A stretch of 42,942 nucleotides of DNA from Rhodobacteraceae bacterium REDSEA-S34_B6 (GCA_001627925.1 LUQC01000036.1:68838-111779), one strand, 5' to 3'. Numbered from the stretch's first letter, positions 27,646 to 41,679 are shown. Program-made: numbers and translations. The notes: generated by a model not told the origin, from the letters alone.

Positions 27646-28450
27646 GGTAATCCTTTCGACGAAAGTGGTCTTCTTTTTGTTTCTCTTGAGGTAACATCCA
27701 ACGCCAGAGCTTGGCATCTGGAATGGGTAAAACCATTACCCAATGTTCTAAAAGTGCCATAGCCGTTAGAGACGATAGCAACGTAAAGCCTATTATATCA
27801 TTAAGCGAATTCACTGATAACAAACGTTCAATCCAGCAACCTAATGCGAAGGTTAGAATTGTAACTGATAGAGGAAAAAACCAGTTTAAAGCTGATATTT
27901 TAAAATGGCTTGTGAGATGAGATAAAGTCGCCGGTACAAATTCTACATTTATTCTTGGTACACCGAAAAACAAATTCAACTTGGCGCATATCCTAGCAAA
28001 ATATAATATTACAAAAGTGCAAAGACCAAACATATTCTCAGCTGACCAACATAGATAGAAAATTGAACCAAGCGCTATAAGGAGTGCTATCTCGTGATAA
28101 GCTAGTGTCCCCCATGCTCTGATAAACCTCTCGGCATTTGTAACATTTGAGGGACAATTTGATGTATTTGGCCCAGTTATTACTCCAATCAAGAAAACAT
28201 ATTCGAGCCAACCCCAAACAAGCACAGCTCCAAGAAAAGAGAGGTAAACTGCCATTACTGAAACTAACTGTGACGAGTATTGAATCAATATACTCCCAGC
28301 TACAAGAAAGGGTAGTGAACATAGCGCATAAAGTCTTCGAGAGCGAAAACTGGAACCGTCTGAATAGCGGACAAGAAGCAAAATAATGCCAGTGAAGAAC
28401 CACCAGCTAAATAATGCTACAAGGCATGCTATAACAATAGGGTTTGACAT
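27635..28450 (-). CDS. puhE: PuhE, photosynthetic complex assembly protein
   Basis: A 271-residue membrane protein with about seven hydrophobic helices and the [20 protein letters not shown] start of the PuhE (DUF3623) family. In Rhodobacter, PuhE affects reaction-centre assembly and bacteriochlorophyll accumulation. Conserved parts visible are the internal [12 protein letters not shown] and [14 protein letters not shown]. It overlaps the acsF stop by one base (TAATG) and hemA by 11 bases, so it is translated within a dense operon. Confidence 0.9.
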   Translation of the reverse strand: MSNPIVIACLVALFSWWFFTGIILLLVRYSDGSSFRSRRLYALCSLPFLVAGSILIQYSSQLVSVMAVYLSFLGAVLVWGWLEYVFLIGVITGPNTSNCPSNVTNAERFIRAWGTLAYHEIALLIALGSIFYLCWSAENMFGLCTFVILYFARICAKLNLFFGVPRINVEFVPATLSHLTSHFKISALNWFFPLSVTILTFALGCWIERLLSVNSLNDIIGFTLLSSLTAMALLEHWVMVLPIPDAKLWRWMLPQEKQKEDHFRRKDYHGL

Positions 28451-29547
28451 TAGTAAGCAGGCTCCAACCGTGTAACCGACGGAACAGAGTGTTTTTTACT
28501 CGGCACTGTGAACAACATTACAAATGCGAAACCAGCTCGGATACTGGAAGTTAATTGCGCTAACTTACTGCCCTTGGCCTTCGCATCCGCGAGATCTTGA
28601 TTTGCCTTTTGTATGCTTAACAAACCTTTTTTCCAACGTGGGTGGTCAATATCAAGAGTTATAGGAAAAATCTGTTTGCTAAGCTTAGACGTTTTCGTGA
28701 ATACTTCATGGGCATACCAATCCGGATCTACACCCAATGCCGCATGGAAAGCTGGTCGCTGATGATCTCTTATATACATAGTTGCGTAAACTGCGGTAAG
28801 AAAAAACTTTATCCACCATACATTTACCCCTCTTGTAAGTTTTGGATCAGCTTTCATTAGTAAAGCGAATGCTTCTCCATGTGAAAATTCATCATTGCAC
28901 CATTCCTCGAACCACTTGAAAATTGGATGAAACCTGTGCTGAGGATTTTCCTGAAGATGTCGAAAAATTGTAATATAGCGAGCATATCCAATTTTTTCCG
29001 ACAAATAAGTCGCGTAATAAATGAACTTGGGCCTAAAATAGGTATATTTCTTTTTTTGAGTTAAGAAACCCAGATTAACAGCAACACCAGCCTCTCGTAG
29101 AGCATCATTGATGAAACCGGCATGCCGAGCCTCATCTCTGGCCATTAGCTGAAATAATTGAGTAATTTCTTTGTTAGATCCGCGTCGTTTCATTTCTTTG
29201 TATAGGACACAACCAGAGAATTCGGCGGTGCAGGAACTAATCAAAAAATCTATAAATTCTTTTTTTAATTGCGGCTCCATATTATCCCAGTCTACCTGGT
29301 CCCAATCATCATTTTTCTTAAAGTGGCCCTTATTTGGATCACTAAGCATCCTTTCTATCAATGGATCCCACTCTGATTTTATGTGGCTTACGTCTACTGC
29401 ATCGAGTTCATCAAAGTCTGTTGTGTAAAATCGAGGAGTTAGTAGGGTATTTTTCATCGCCACTTCAGTAGCCATATTGCTATCCAAAGTTTCTTGAATA
29501 GCTAAAGCCTCCTCAGCGGTCGTCGCGTCTGCACTGTGCTTATTCAT
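28450..29547 (-). CDS. acsF: Aerobic Mg-protoporphyrin IX monomethyl ester cyclase
   Basis: The oxygen-dependent diiron oxidative cyclase that forms ring E. The 365-residue protein has the iron-binding Glu/His motifs in TAEFSGCVLYKEMKRR, ARDEARHAGF, and CNDEFSHGEAFAL. No oxygen-independent BchE is in the window, so ring closure here would need O2, as in aerobic phototrophs. The start has GAGGAGG eight bases upstream and overlaps the preceding small gene by ATGA. Confidence 0.96.
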   Translation of the reverse strand: MNKHSADATTAEEALAIQETLDSNMATEVAMKNTLLTPRFYTTDFDELDAVDVSHIKSEWDPLIERMLSDPNKGHFKKNDDWDQVDWDNMEPQLKKEFIDFLISSCTAEFSGCVLYKEMKRRGSNKEITQLFQLMARDEARHAGFINDALREAGVAVNLGFLTQKKKYTYFRPKFIYYATYLSEKIGYARYITIFRHLQENPQHRFHPIFKWFEEWCNDEFSHGEAFALLMKADPKLTRGVNVWWIKFFLTAVYATMYIRDHQRPAFHAALGVDPDWYAHEVFTKTSKLSKQIFPITLDIDHPRWKKGLLSIQKANQDLADAKAKGSKLAQLTSSIRAGFAFVMLFTVPSKKHSVPSVTRLEPAY

Positions 29548-29840
29548 AATGTTGCCTCCTCAGAAAAAGAAAATTCGCATAGCTCCATCACCTCAAGATC
29601 TCCGGTGGCACGTGTCCAAAGTCGCTCAATGAAACTCGCCCTTAAAATTATCGCGCTGCGATCTTCTGTAACAACTTCACCAAAAGGCGCCATTATTTCT
29701 GGCCCCTCAACCAGCACTTCATCTCCTGGGTGCACCACTGCTCCATTGTTAAATCGTACATGGGCATGGAGACTTTCAAACTTGTGACTGATTTCTACTG
29801 TACAAGGTACTTTCTCTCTTTCTCTAGTAAATATTCCCAC
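29544..29840 (-). CDS. Conserved small protein between puhC and acsF
   Basis: A 98-residue soluble protein with no recognised domain. The middle shows a beta-rich block HAHVRFNNGAVVHPGDEVLVEGPE followed by GEVVTEDRSAIILRAS, reminiscent of a small barrel. The C-terminus is acidic and aromatic (LEVMELCEFSF). It is coupled to acsF by ATGA and begins one base after puhC, and an orf of this kind is known between puhC and acsF in Roseobacter clusters. A role in cyclase function or complex assembly is suggested only by position. Confidence 0.75.
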   Translation of the reverse strand: MGIFTREREKVPCTVEISHKFESLHAHVRFNNGAVVHPGDEVLVEGPEIMAPFGEVVTEDRSAIILRASFIERLWTRATGDLEVMELCEFSFSEEATL

Positions 29841-29841
29841 T

Positions 29842-30312
29842 TTATTCCCCTTTCTTTGCTTTGGCTAAAAGCATGGCAAAAGCGCGAGAATTATCCGCGC
29901 CAAATCCCATCAAGTCCGCTTGCCATGCGGTCGATGGATCATAGACAGAAATTCGCCCATTCTCTCTCCAGATTACTTCTATAGGCGCATTTAACTCTAC
30001 GCCTTGTTTCTTACGTTCATACTCAACAGCACGAGCTACACCGGCTACAAAGCCACCTTCCTCACCACTTAAATTTGCAAGTAGGACACCTTGGGAATTT
30101 AGAACTCTCACAGCACCACTTCTCTCGCTGAAGAGGTATAAAGAAGCTTTGGCCACAACTTCTGACTGGGGCGGTGTGCCGACAAGAGACAATCCACTTA
30201 CTCTCGCAACACTGACTGCAAGTAATACAAAAACTACCAAAGCAAACATCAGTCGAAGCATTGCCTTAGGGATTTTTTCCGGCTGTCGGTTTTGCATAGC
30301 TGTATTGCTCAT
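29842..30312 (-). CDS. puhC: PuhC, photosynthetic complex assembly protein
   Basis: A 156-residue protein with one N-terminal transmembrane helix (about residues 19-38, LRLMFALVVFVLLAVSVARV) and a periplasmic beta-rich domain. In Rhodobacter, PuhC helps organise the reaction centre and LH1 into larger complexes. Recognised by the RLMFALVVF...GTPP start, LYLFSERSGAVRVL, and the C-terminal DLMGFGADNSRAFAMLLAKA. It follows puhB after 8 bases. Confidence 0.9.
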   Translation of the reverse strand: MSNTAMQNRQPEKIPKAMLRLMFALVVFVLLAVSVARVSGLSLVGTPPQSEVVAKASLYLFSERSGAVRVLNSQGVLLANLSGEEGGFVAGVARAVEYERKKQGVELNAPIEVIWRENGRISVYDPSTAWQADLMGFGADNSRAFAMLLAKAKKGE

Positions 30313-30320
30313 TTCTTCAC

Positions 30321-30959
30321 CTAATTCACGACCATACCCACCCTAGGAGCATTGGGCTGGGATTGGTTTTCCTTCTCAATTATTCTTGACTTTGCGGCTT
30401 GACCCAGAATTGAAGAAACCTCATCAATATCGGCTATGCATCTCAAGGTCGGCTGAGGTTTACGAAAATACCATGCTCTCGCGTGAGGCCACAGCACAAA
30501 GTAAGAAAACTTTGCATGACCCGCAGTTTCTAAAGCGATATTGCCAAAACCACCTCTTTTTTTCGCCACTGCAGCGTTATCAATTTGTGTGAAGGGCAAG
30601 TTCAATGTAACCGTAAGAGCAGCACCAATTCTCATAGCTACTCTTTTATTTGTTATTGTATATAAAGTCGCCCTTGCTTGAGTATATCCAACTATGCAGA
30701 GCAAGAGCCCTACAAAACCACCGATAAATAGAAATGGTATACTTAAAGAGAGTGAAGTTCCTAACGGCATATAATCAATAATCGTTAGGAATCTCCAAGC
30801 TGCCAAAACACCAAAATATCCGATGACCCACCACAGTTTAAGCGACTCAATAGTTAAACGCCACCAATTTGGACGACCTTGCCATAATATTACTTCTCCT
30901 TTGGGCAGAAGTTCTGGCAACCCCTCAATTGGTTCTACTGCAAAATCATCTTCCGACAT
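30321..30959 (-). CDS. puhB: PuhB, reaction-centre assembly protein
   Basis: A 212-residue membrane protein with an N-terminal ELLPKGEVILWQGRPNWW motif, three hydrophobic helices, and a C-terminal PH-like domain (ATLYTITNKRVAMRIG...). PuhB dimers assist reaction-centre assembly in Rhodobacter. The ATG at 30959 has GGAGGG six bases upstream, which rules out a longer frame starting inside puhA. Order puhA-puhB-puhC is conserved. Confidence 0.93.
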   Translation of the reverse strand: MSEDDFAVEPIEGLPELLPKGEVILWQGRPNWWRLTIESLKLWWVIGYFGVLAAWRFLTIIDYMPLGTSLSLSIPFLFIGGFVGLLLCIVGYTQARATLYTITNKRVAMRIGAALTVTLNLPFTQIDNAAVAKKRGGFGNIALETAGHAKFSYFVLWPHARAWYFRKPQPTLRCIADIDEVSSILGQAAKSRIIEKENQSQPNAPRVGMVVN

Positions 30960-30981
30960 TTTAGCCCTCCCATCAGTCTTC

Positions 30982-31749
30982 CTATAGTTGCGGTTCCAAG
31001 CGCTCGGAGGATGCATAGAGATGGCCTCCAGCGTAATACGCTGAAATTTTCTCTTCCTCCAAAAGAGTCACTTGATTAGGTGATTTGTGTTTTGGAACAT
31101 CACTAAAATGTGATCCAAAAATAGACTTTATCGTCACACGGTCAGAATGAATTCTAGCCAAGGTCATTGGAACAAGGCGAGTACCGTCTCCATGAGATGG
31201 GGATAATTCAATTTCGAGGTATCGAATGAGTTGCTCAGGCTCATCCACCCACATATCGGAAATTTTTCCAACTATCGCACCATCACCGGCCTCGACAGGT
31301 AGATCTCTCGGATCACGACCACTTGAAACGGAAAATTGGCCATTGGCAGACATTGGAATTATTTTAGGATGACCATGAGCATCTAACTCAGGAACGTCCC
31401 TTCTCGCAACCCAAGAAGCTGGACCCACGCCATCTTTCATCGGATCGCCAGTCGGTTCAAGCGGATAACCATTAGCCTGACTAGTTTGCTTAAGCGCAAC
31501 CTTACGATTTTCTCCATTCGCGTTCGGCACACTTACTTCACCGCGCCCATGAGGTAATTTGAATGTCTTTGGATCTGGCACAGGATACATTCCCTGATTG
31601 GGCGCAGCGGTTCCATCATCATTTTCCATGGGATAACCTTCCCGCATGTTCTCCCGCTGGATATAAATGATCAAAAGAGCGAAAAATATCCAGAAAAGCC
31701 AAATAGCAGCACTTGCTAGATCAAAATTTGCAAAAAATGTAGTAGTCAT
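30982..31749 (-). CDS. puhA: Photosynthetic reaction centre H subunit
   Basis: The H subunit caps the cytoplasmic face of the L-M core and guides protons to QB. The 255-residue protein has one N-terminal transmembrane helix (about 10-33), the YIQRENMREGYPME motif right after it, and the cytoplasmic PRC-barrel domain with PMSANGQFSVSSGRDPR and DMWVDEPEQLIRYLE. AGGA eight bases before the ATG at 31749 fixes the start; longer frames extend into lhaA. Confidence 0.97.
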   Translation of the reverse strand: MTTTFFANFDLASAAIWLFWIFFALLIIYIQRENMREGYPMENDDGTAAPNQGMYPVPDPKTFKLPHGRGEVSVPNANGENRKVALKQTSQANGYPLEPTGDPMKDGVGPASWVARRDVPELDAHGHPKIIPMSANGQFSVSSGRDPRDLPVEAGDGAIVGKISDMWVDEPEQLIRYLEIELSPSHGDGTRLVPMTLARIHSDRVTIKSIFGSHFSDVPKHKSPNQVTLLEEEKISAYYAGGHLYASSERLEPQL

Positions 31750-31777
31750 TATAGTTTCCTTTCTAGGGTCACTTTGA

Positions 31778-33223
31778 TCACATCGGGAAATCCGCAAGCC
31801 GAATACCGGCGGACCCCTGATCAGTTTTTGAGGCAATACCCTGCCCTTGCCTAATTAATGGAAACAGAACCAATAATGTGACAATGAGCAAAGCAATCTC
31901 GCTATGATAAACAAATGAATATCCCGTAGCAGGCGTGGCGAGCGCCTCTCCCCATGCACCACGCATTGCGTGGTAATTAATTAAGTCTCGTAAGAAACCT
32001 CCTAATGCAATTGATATACCGGCTGCTGTAGCCTGAGCTGCACCCCAAGCACCTATTGCTAATCCGCGACCCGCTATACCAGATATTGGAATTGTCATCG
32101 CTAAAATCAAAGTAGCAACGGAAAATAATCCAGCGCCAAAACCGATTAATAAAGCTCCAATAAAAAATAATACCGCTGATCCCCATGGTGCAGAAAAGAT
32201 TACTGTTGGAAATGCAATTAGACCTACTAATAAACCTCCTCGCATCAGTCTTGTTGAATCCCCATTTCGATCTAAACGGTGAGCTGCATATGCCAAACCA
32301 AGCAATGCGCCTAAGGCCCAAGATGCAGTAAGCCAAGTTGTTTTACCCACACTAAGACCTAACACCTCGCCTCCAAATGGCTCCAGCAAAACATCTTGCA
32401 TGTTGAAAGCGATTGTCCCCAAAAACACAACACAAATGAGTCGAGCAGTTTGGCCACTTTTGATAAGATCTGAGAAAGCTTCTCTAAAAACTGGTTTTGG
32501 CAGTAAGCGGTCCTCCTTGTTCATTGGTTTGATACTTTCCTGCTTCCAAAGTGCAACAAGATTAAGGAGAAGCCCCACTATCGCAGCACCTTGAACAACC
32601 CGTATCAGTAATAAACTTGTGAAATCTCTAAGCAACCAACCTATAATCAGCGCGGATATACCCATGCCGACAAGAAACATCACGTATAATAATGCCACTA
32701 CCCGCGGACGATTTTCATCACTAGCTCGATCACTCGCTAACGCCAAACCTGCTGTTTGGGTCATGTGCAGACCGATACCTGTCATAATAAATGCCAGCGC
32801 AGCTAGAACTTCACCTGCCCAGCTTGGACCCAAGGTTTGATCACCAGACAAAACCATGAGGGAAAATGGCATAATAGCTAATCCACCCATTTGCCATAGT
32901 GAACCAAACCAAAGATATGGCACGCGCTTCCACCCTATAGCGGATCGATAATTATCTGATCTGAAACCTAAAAGAGCCCTAAAAGGCGCGATAAGCACAG
33001 GCAAGGCTATCATGCTAGCAACGATGAGAGCAGGTACACTAAGCTCGACAATCATTACACGGTTTAATGTACCCAAGAGCATGACGCTCGCCATACCGAC
33101 AGATATTTGGAATAGAGATAACCTCAACAATTGACCAAGCGGAAAATCTGAACTCGCTGCATCTGCAAATGGCAGCATCCGCCGCGTAATATTTGGTAAA
33201 AGACGAGGTGACCGATTTTTCAT
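31778..33223 (-). CDS. lhaA: LhaA/PucC-family photosynthetic complex assembly transporter
   Basis: A major-facilitator-type membrane protein (481 residues, about 12 helices) of the BCD subfamily, required for LH1 assembly. Recognised by the N-terminal LGTLNRVMIVELSVPALIVA, FRSDNYRSAIGWKRVPYLW, the NMQDVLLEPFGGEVLGLSVG block, and a long hydrophobic C-half. The ATG at 33223 overlaps the bchM stop as ATGA; a GTG three codons upstream is the alternative. Position between bchM and puhA is the standard one. Confidence 0.92.
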   Translation of the reverse strand: MKNRSPRLLPNITRRMLPFADAASSDFPLGQLLRLSLFQISVGMASVMLLGTLNRVMIVELSVPALIVASMIALPVLIAPFRALLGFRSDNYRSAIGWKRVPYLWFGSLWQMGGLAIMPFSLMVLSGDQTLGPSWAGEVLAALAFIMTGIGLHMTQTAGLALASDRASDENRPRVVALLYVMFLVGMGISALIIGWLLRDFTSLLLIRVVQGAAIVGLLLNLVALWKQESIKPMNKEDRLLPKPVFREAFSDLIKSGQTARLICVVFLGTIAFNMQDVLLEPFGGEVLGLSVGKTTWLTASWALGALLGLAYAAHRLDRNGDSTRLMRGGLLVGLIAFPTVIFSAPWGSAVLFFIGALLIGFGAGLFSVATLILAMTIPISGIAGRGLAIGAWGAAQATAAGISIALGGFLRDLINYHAMRGAWGEALATPATGYSFVYHSEIALLIVTLLVLFPLIRQGQGIASKTDQGSAGIRLADFPM

Positions 33224-33890
33224 TTTCGACACCCAATTGCATGTGATATATAGAAGCCACAGTTAATGATCCCGAGATCACTCAATTCCAATTTCCCGTT
33301 AAATTCTCTTTCAATTGACTTTAGGGAGTGCGGTACCATAACTGGCGAGCGGTCGCCTTTTGGAGCTAGTTTGCCAATGTACCACATGAGCATTAAGAGC
33401 ATGGTTTTTGGTGCTAATGTAAAATAAATAGACTCGGATACTCTTGATGATAACTCAAGTAATAGCGCCCGAAGATCATTCCTTCTGTAGTAAATCAAAC
33501 TATCCATAGCGATTACATAATCAAACTTACCGAGCTCACTACTGACCATGTCTCCTGCTACAAACTCTATGTTTTGATGAAGATGATCCGGAATTCTGGA
33601 TCTTGCTACATTTAAGAGCGACGGACTTATATCAGCCGCTACTACTTGGCACCCACGCAAAGCAAGTTCTTCACTAAGTTGACCCGTACCACATCCCGCA
33701 TCCAGAACTCTCGCTCCAGATAAATCCTTTGGAAGCTGTGAAATTAGCTTTGTTCGCATTTGATTACGGCCATCACGAACAGATTGACGTATACGAGAAA
33801 CCGGCGCCGTGGAAGTCAAGCGCTCCCAAGTCTTTAGGGCCGTTTTATCAAAATACGTCTCTACACGTGAAAGTGTTTGATCATAATCCA

Positions 33891-33891
<1 letters not shown>
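33220..33891 (-). CDS. bchM: Mg-protoporphyrin IX O-methyltransferase
   Basis: SAM-dependent methylation of the C13 propionate of Mg-protoporphyrin, the step before the cyclase. The 223-residue protein has the class I SAM loop ARVLDAGCGTGQLSEEL, the acidic VVAADIS strand end, and DYVIAMDSLIYY. The start ATG shares a base with the bchL stop (TAATG). Normal length. Confidence 0.95.
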
Positions 33892-34802
<911 letters not shown>

Positions 34803-34823
34803 TCATTTTATACTTCGTTTCAG

Positions 34824-37800
34824 TCATTGTGCAGCAATGCCTTCCATTCTATCTTCGAGCGACTCCGCCGCATTTTGTAATGCTTCGATTGTTTCGGCAT
34901 CTGGGCTCCAGTAGGAACGCTCGTTTGCCTCCAAAAGCCTATTTGCCATTCTAGAACTTGCAGTAGGATTTAAGTCTGCAAGACGATTACGCATCTCTTC
35001 ATCAAGAACAAAAGTTTCACTTATTCTTTGATAAACCCAAGGCTCCACTTTACCCGTGGTGGCCGACCACCCCATTGTATTTGTTACGTGCGCCTCAAGT
35101 TGACGCACACCCTCCGCGCCATGCTCAAGTAAAGCTTCATAAAATTTTGGATTTAGGGAACGCGAACGAGTTTCAAGCGCGACTTGATCAGATAATGTGC
35201 GGATTTTACCTGATCCTTTGGTATGATCTGAAATATAGACTTCAATCTGTTCGCCACCGCGCGCCCTCTTTACGGCTCTAGAAATACCCCCAAGAGTATC
35301 AAAATAATGATCTACGCTAGTGATACCTAATTCGACGCTTTCTAAGTTCTGATAAGCAATTTCGACGTTAGATAGCGCTGATTGAAGCAATTTTTGATTT
35401 TTTTGTGGCTTATCTTCGTCATCAAAAGATGAACTATCTACTAACTGGTTTACGTTCGATCCGTAAGCGCCCTCCGCATTCGAAAAAACTCGCAACGCAG
35501 CTGTTTCCAAATCTACACCCGTATTTTTCACATACTCCAGTGCATTTGCCCTGATATAGTTAACACTTGGATCTTCATTAGCAGATGCCGCTTTAAACGC
35601 GGCTTCAGCCAACATCCGAGTTTGCAACGGGAGTAAATCACGAAAAATCCCAGATAAGGTCATAATAACATCAATTCGCGGCCGACCTAACTCGGACAAT
35701 TCAATTAAATCAGCGCCGCACAACCTTCCAAAACTATCAAAACGTGGTTTTGCACCTATAAGAGCAAGAGCCTGAGCAATTTGGGTTCCATCCGATTTAA
35801 TATTGTCTGATCCCCATAAAACCAGGGCTAAACTTTTAGGGATGCCGTCATATTTATCGAGAAGCATTTGGGCCTGCTCAAATCCTTGCTTACAGGCAAA
35901 TGTTGTTGGCATCCGAAACGGATCAAAAGCATGGATGTTTCTGCCCGTTGGAACAATTTCGGCAGATCTTACAAGGTCACCACCTGGCACGGGCGCTATA
36001 TAATTAGCACCCAAAGCATTTAGAATGGCAGGAATTTCACTATTTAAACGTAAATCTTCGACCAAGCGTTCTTTACTGTCGGATGATGTACATCCGGAAG
36101 CATTTAAATAGTTTTCAACTTGATCATCACTCAACGGCTTACCTACTACGTGCAAACCTTCAGGTATTAATGCATCCTCAGTTTCTAAAAGTTTAACCCA
36201 CAATTCCTCAATATTTTGATCTTTAAGATCCACAGCCTCGGCTTGCTCAGCAATTAAAAGCTCAAGCTCTTTGCGAAGCGGGTTTTCACCATCCATCTCA
36301 CGCCAACGAACCAAACTATCTTTTAATTCTAGAAGACCCTTGTATAACCCACCACAGGTCAACGGCGGTGTTAAATGACTAATTATTGTTGCATTACTCC
36401 GCCGTTTGGCCAGACTTGCCTCAGACGGATTGTTACACGCATACAAATAGATATTGGGTAAATTACCAATTAATCTATCCGGCCAGTCTTTCCCGCTTAA
36501 GCCAGTTTGTTTTCCAGGCATGAACTCTAGGGCGCCATGCATACCAAAATGCAAGACAGCATTAGCGTCAAAATTTAGTTTTAACCACTGATAAAAAGCT
36601 GAAAAAGCATGCGTTGGAGCAAAGCCTTTTTCAAACAATAACCTCATGGGATCTCCTTCATAACCGAAGGTAGGCTGAACACCGACAAATACGTTCCCAA
36701 ATGTCTTACCGAGTATAAAGACAGACTTTCCATCAGATTGTATTCTTCCAGGAGCTGGACCCCATTGCTCCTCTAATTCAGAAAGCCAAGGCGTATTTTT
36801 TACTATCCAATCTGCACTAACCTGGCCTTCTACATTTGCTTCTTGACCATATACTTTGGCATTTCCTCCTAATACCTCAGCCCTTAGCTCAGCACATGAT
36901 TTTGGCATTTCTATTTCATAACCGGCATCCTTCATTGCCGTCAAAGTATTGAAAAGAGATTGGAAAACTTCTAAATAGGCAGCTGTACCAACGGCTCCGG
37001 CATTAGGTGGGAAGCCGAATAAAATAATAGCAATTTTCCTCCTAGAAACCTCCAAGCGCCTTAATTCTGCAATTTTTACTGCGCGGGAAATTAATGCATT
37101 GACCCTTTCGTTATATGGCAACATTGCTTTCGTCGTATCAGCATCTCCCCGCCTACCAGCGTACACAGTCGGCACGGTTGCTCCATCAAGTTCTGGAAGA
37201 GCAACAAGCATAGTTGTTTCTATTGGCCCCAACCCCGTTGATGAAACTTCCCATTGAGGCAAGGTTTGGAACTCAAGGGGATGCGCCGAGATATACGGGA
37301 CATTCAGGTTTGAGAGAGTTTTTACTGCGGCATTTGTATCATTATATGCTGGCCCTCCAACGAGCGAGAAACCAGTAAGAGAAACCAGAACATCAATTAA
37401 CGGCCCATCTGCGCCAATAAAATATTTTTCTATGGCTGGCCTACCATCCAAGCCACCAGCAAAAGCTGGTATAATTTTGACGTTTAAAGCCTCAAAACCT
37501 TCTATAACCTTATCATAATGTGCAGTATCACCACTTAAAACATAGGAACGCATCAATAATAAACCAATTGTTGCAATTGGCTTTTTGACTTCTGGAATAT
37601 CAGTCAGATCTTCTGAAATACGACCCTTCAAATTTGGATGGTATACACCAACATTGGGATATTCTCGCGGCGGCTCCGCTTTCACACCTCGCCAACTATC
37701 AATATGTGAATATCGCGAAATTAAGAATCTGAGCATTTCCTCGATGTTTTCGTCTGTACCTCCTAACCAATACTGCATTACCAAAAACCAAGCTCGTAAA

Positions 37801-38309
37801 TCTTGGGCTTTACCGGGTATATACTTTAAAATTTTGGGCAACCGGCGTAACATACGCATTTTTTTCTCACCGGTTTCGGAAGATGGTTTCGAAGAACCTC
37901 TTAATTTTTTTAATAGTGCTACCGCACCGCTTTCTGGGGCCTGCATATCCAGTGAGCCCATTCGAGTCAGTTTTACTAAATCAGCGTCACAAACTACACC
38001 GATCATCGCATCACACTTTTCTCTTCTAGCCTTTAACAACGGTAAAATTGGCTTGATATGGTCTTCTAGAAAAAGAAGATTTACAATTATTATATCTGAT
38101 TTATCAATTGCGGTTTTGGTTTCAGCCAGGGCACTAGGATTTTCGCCCCATTCAGCGGCTGCAAAAATTGAAACCTCTAAGCCATCAAAGTCTTCCAACA
38201 GATTAGACCAGGCGCGCTTACAAGGCATTGCATTATGCGAATCCAATGTAATTATTGAAATACGGTATGATATTTTATCGGATAGTTTATCGAGGCGATT
38301 ATCTAGCAT
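34824..38309 (-). CDS. bchH: Magnesium chelatase subunit H
   Basis: The large porphyrin-binding catalytic subunit of Mg-chelatase. The 1161 residues contain the N-terminal [24 protein letters not shown] and [15 protein letters not shown] blocks. [18 protein letters not shown] lies in the catalytic body with the conserved His/Glu, and [11 protein letters not shown] and [13 protein letters not shown] are C-terminal. Length is slightly under the roughly 1190 of Rhodobacter, with no visible gap in conserved blocks. The start overlaps the bchB stop by 11 bases. Confidence 0.97.
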   Translation of the reverse strand: MLDNRLDKLSDKISYRISIITLDSHNAMPCKRAWSNLLEDFDGLEVSIFAAAEWGENPSALAETKTAIDKSDIIIVNLLFLEDHIKPILPLLKARREKCDAMIGVVCDADLVKLTRMGSLDMQAPESGAVALLKKLRGSSKPSSETGEKKMRMLRRLPKILKYIPGKAQDLRAWFLVMQYWLGGTDENIEEMLRFLISRYSHIDSWRGVKAEPPREYPNVGVYHPNLKGRISEDLTDIPEVKKPIATIGLLLMRSYVLSGDTAHYDKVIEGFEALNVKIIPAFAGGLDGRPAIEKYFIGADGPLIDVLVSLTGFSLVGGPAYNDTNAAVKTLSNLNVPYISAHPLEFQTLPQWEVSSTGLGPIETTMLVALPELDGATVPTVYAGRRGDADTTKAMLPYNERVNALISRAVKIAELRRLEVSRRKIAIILFGFPPNAGAVGTAAYLEVFQSLFNTLTAMKDAGYEIEMPKSCAELRAEVLGGNAKVYGQEANVEGQVSADWIVKNTPWLSELEEQWGPAPGRIQSDGKSVFILGKTFGNVFVGVQPTFGYEGDPMRLLFEKGFAPTHAFSAFYQWLKLNFDANAVLHFGMHGALEFMPGKQTGLSGKDWPDRLIGNLPNIYLYACNNPSEASLAKRRSNATIISHLTPPLTCGGLYKGLLELKDSLVRWREMDGENPLRKELELLIAEQAEAVDLKDQNIEELWVKLLETEDALIPEGLHVVGKPLSDDQVENYLNASGCTSSDSKERLVEDLRLNSEIPAILNALGANYIAPVPGGDLVRSAEIVPTGRNIHAFDPFRMPTTFACKQGFEQAQMLLDKYDGIPKSLALVLWGSDNIKSDGTQIAQALALIGAKPRFDSFGRLCGADLIELSELGRPRIDVIMTLSGIFRDLLPLQTRMLAEAAFKAASANEDPSVNYIRANALEYVKNTGVDLETAALRVFSNAEGAYGSNVNQLVDSSSFDDEDKPQKNQKLLQSALSNVEIAYQNLESVELGITSVDHYFDTLGGISRAVKRARGGEQIEVYISDHTKGSGKIRTLSDQVALETRSRSLNPKFYEALLEHGAEGVRQLEAHVTNTMGWSATTGKVEPWVYQRISETFVLDEEMRNRLADLNPTASSRMANRLLEANERSYWSPDAETIEALQNAAESLEDRMEGIAAQ

Positions 38310-39831
38310 AATGAGCCTTGGCCTCGTATAGTGTATCGATTGAAATTTCTAAAACACCTTTGTCAACGGCATATCTTTCAGTATTTCGCTTAGCTTTTCC
38401 ACGAACAAAGAAGGGGATTTTCCGCAACTCTTTTTCAGCATCGCTCATCCAAATCACATGGGAGGATCCATTTTGAGGCGAAGCTTCTTCAACTATAGTT
38501 TCTTTTTCAATGGTTTTTGGCTGATGAGCAGCGTGATGGCTTGGACCGTTTGCATCCGAAAACTCAAAGTCTTCCCTAAACATTGTTAGTAAATGCTCTT
38601 CGAGTCCCATTACTAATGGATGCACCCATGTATCAAAAATTACATTTGCACCCTCTGGCCCCATCTGAGGAGAATAGCGGGCAGGAAAATCTTGGACGTG
38701 GACTGGCGCGGAAATGACTGCACATGGAATACCCAGTCGTTTGCCAATATGCCTTTCCATCTGTGTTCCAAGAATAAGCTCAGGCGCCAGCTCGGAAATT
38801 TTTGCCTCCACCTCAAGGTAATCGTCGGTAATAAGTGCTTCGAGGCCCAAAGATTTCGCAGCTGTCCTCACGGGGCGAGCCATCTCTCGATTAAAACAGC
38901 CTAAGCCAACAACTTCAAATCCGATTTCATCCGCTGCTATCTTTGCAGCTGCAATTACATGTGAACCATCACCAAAAACGAATACTCTTTTACCAGTTAA
39001 ATATGTACTATCGACTGAGGCAGAGTACCAAGGCAATCTTGACTCAACTTTATTTTTCAAATCCGTTAGGCCAGTTACCTCTTCTATTTCACTGACAAAT
39101 TGAGAAAGAGCGCCAACACCTATAGGAACAGTTTTTGTATATGGTTGATCTAAGTTCTTTTCCAGAAACCTACATGCACTTTCTCCCGTTTCTGGATACA
39201 TCAAAACATTAAAATGAGCAGCCCCTAAATTTCTGATATCTGCAGGATTTGAGCCCATTGGAGCTACTACATTCACCTCAATTCCCAACTTTTGAAGAAC
39301 TTTTTCAAGTTCTTCGACATCATCTCTGTGCCGAAATCCAAGGGCAGTAGGTCCGATTAAGTTACAACTTATATTTTCTGTCTTGGGCTGAGGCATTGCT
39401 AATTTTTTAACAATTTGGAAAAATGTCTCATCAGCACCAAAGTTTTCTTTTCTCTGATAGCTAGGCAATTCTAACGCAACGACTGGAATTGGTAGACCTA
39501 GCGCTTCAGCTAATCCTCCGGGATCGTCTTGAATTAGCTCTGCTGTACAAGAAGCCCCTACTAGCAATAGGTCTGGCTTAAATCGGTTGTAAGCATCCTC
39601 ACAGGCAGACTTGAATAAACTTGCAGTATCGGACCCCAAATCACGCGCCTGGAAAGTAGTATAAGTTACGGGCGGTCTGTGATTTCTTCTTTCAATCATA
39701 GTAAATAATAAATCGGCATAGGTATCGCCCTGAGGTGCATGCAAAACAAGATGTACCTTTTCCATGCCTGTAGCGACTCTTATAGCTCCTACATGCGGAG
39801 GGCCTTCATATGTCCAAACAGATAGCTTCAT
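38299..39831 (-). CDS. bchB: Light-independent protochlorophyllide reductase subunit B
   Basis: The NifK-like subunit that with BchN binds protochlorophyllide and the NB cluster. The 510 residues start with [20 protein letters not shown], then [18 protein letters not shown]. The C-terminal part has the small domain that ends with [25 protein letters not shown]. It directly abuts bchN. An ordinary, intact family member. Confidence 0.97.
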   Translation of the reverse strand: MKLSVWTYEGPPHVGAIRVATGMEKVHLVLHAPQGDTYADLLFTMIERRNHRPPVTYTTFQARDLGSDTASLFKSACEDAYNRFKPDLLLVGASCTAELIQDDPGGLAEALGLPIPVVALELPSYQRKENFGADETFFQIVKKLAMPQPKTENISCNLIGPTALGFRHRDDVEELEKVLQKLGIEVNVVAPMGSNPADIRNLGAAHFNVLMYPETGESACRFLEKNLDQPYTKTVPIGVGALSQFVSEIEEVTGLTDLKNKVESRLPWYSASVDSTYLTGKRVFVFGDGSHVIAAAKIAADEIGFEVVGLGCFNREMARPVRTAAKSLGLEALITDDYLEVEAKISELAPELILGTQMERHIGKRLGIPCAVISAPVHVQDFPARYSPQMGPEGANVIFDTWVHPLVMGLEEHLLTMFREDFEFSDANGPSHHAAHQPKTIEKETIVEEASPQNGSSHVIWMSDAEKELRKIPFFVRGKAKRNTERYAVDKGVLEISIDTLYEAKAHYAR

Positions 39832-41593
<1,762 letters not shown>

Positions 41594-41645
41594 GGGTGTC
41601 CCCCAAGGCCGTTTTAAAGCAAGGATATTGCTCGGCAATACTGAA

Positions 41646-41663
41646 TGTCAATTAAAAGTTACA
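41646..41663. promoter_or_regulatory. PpsR/CrtJ box at bchF
   Basis: TGTCAATTAAAAGTTACA is an exact TGT-N12-ACA site. On the minus strand its left arm is part of TTGACA (41646-41651), a good -35, with AT-rich ATATCC seventeen bases downstream. Binding would therefore block bchF transcription. Confidence 0.85.
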
Positions 41664-41679
41664 CTTTTTGATTAAAGAG

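Noticed and set aside
37585-38331. Plus-strand open frame of 248 codons opposite the 5' end of bchH
   Set aside because: bchH on the other strand is unambiguous and continuous; the antisense product resembles nothing known.
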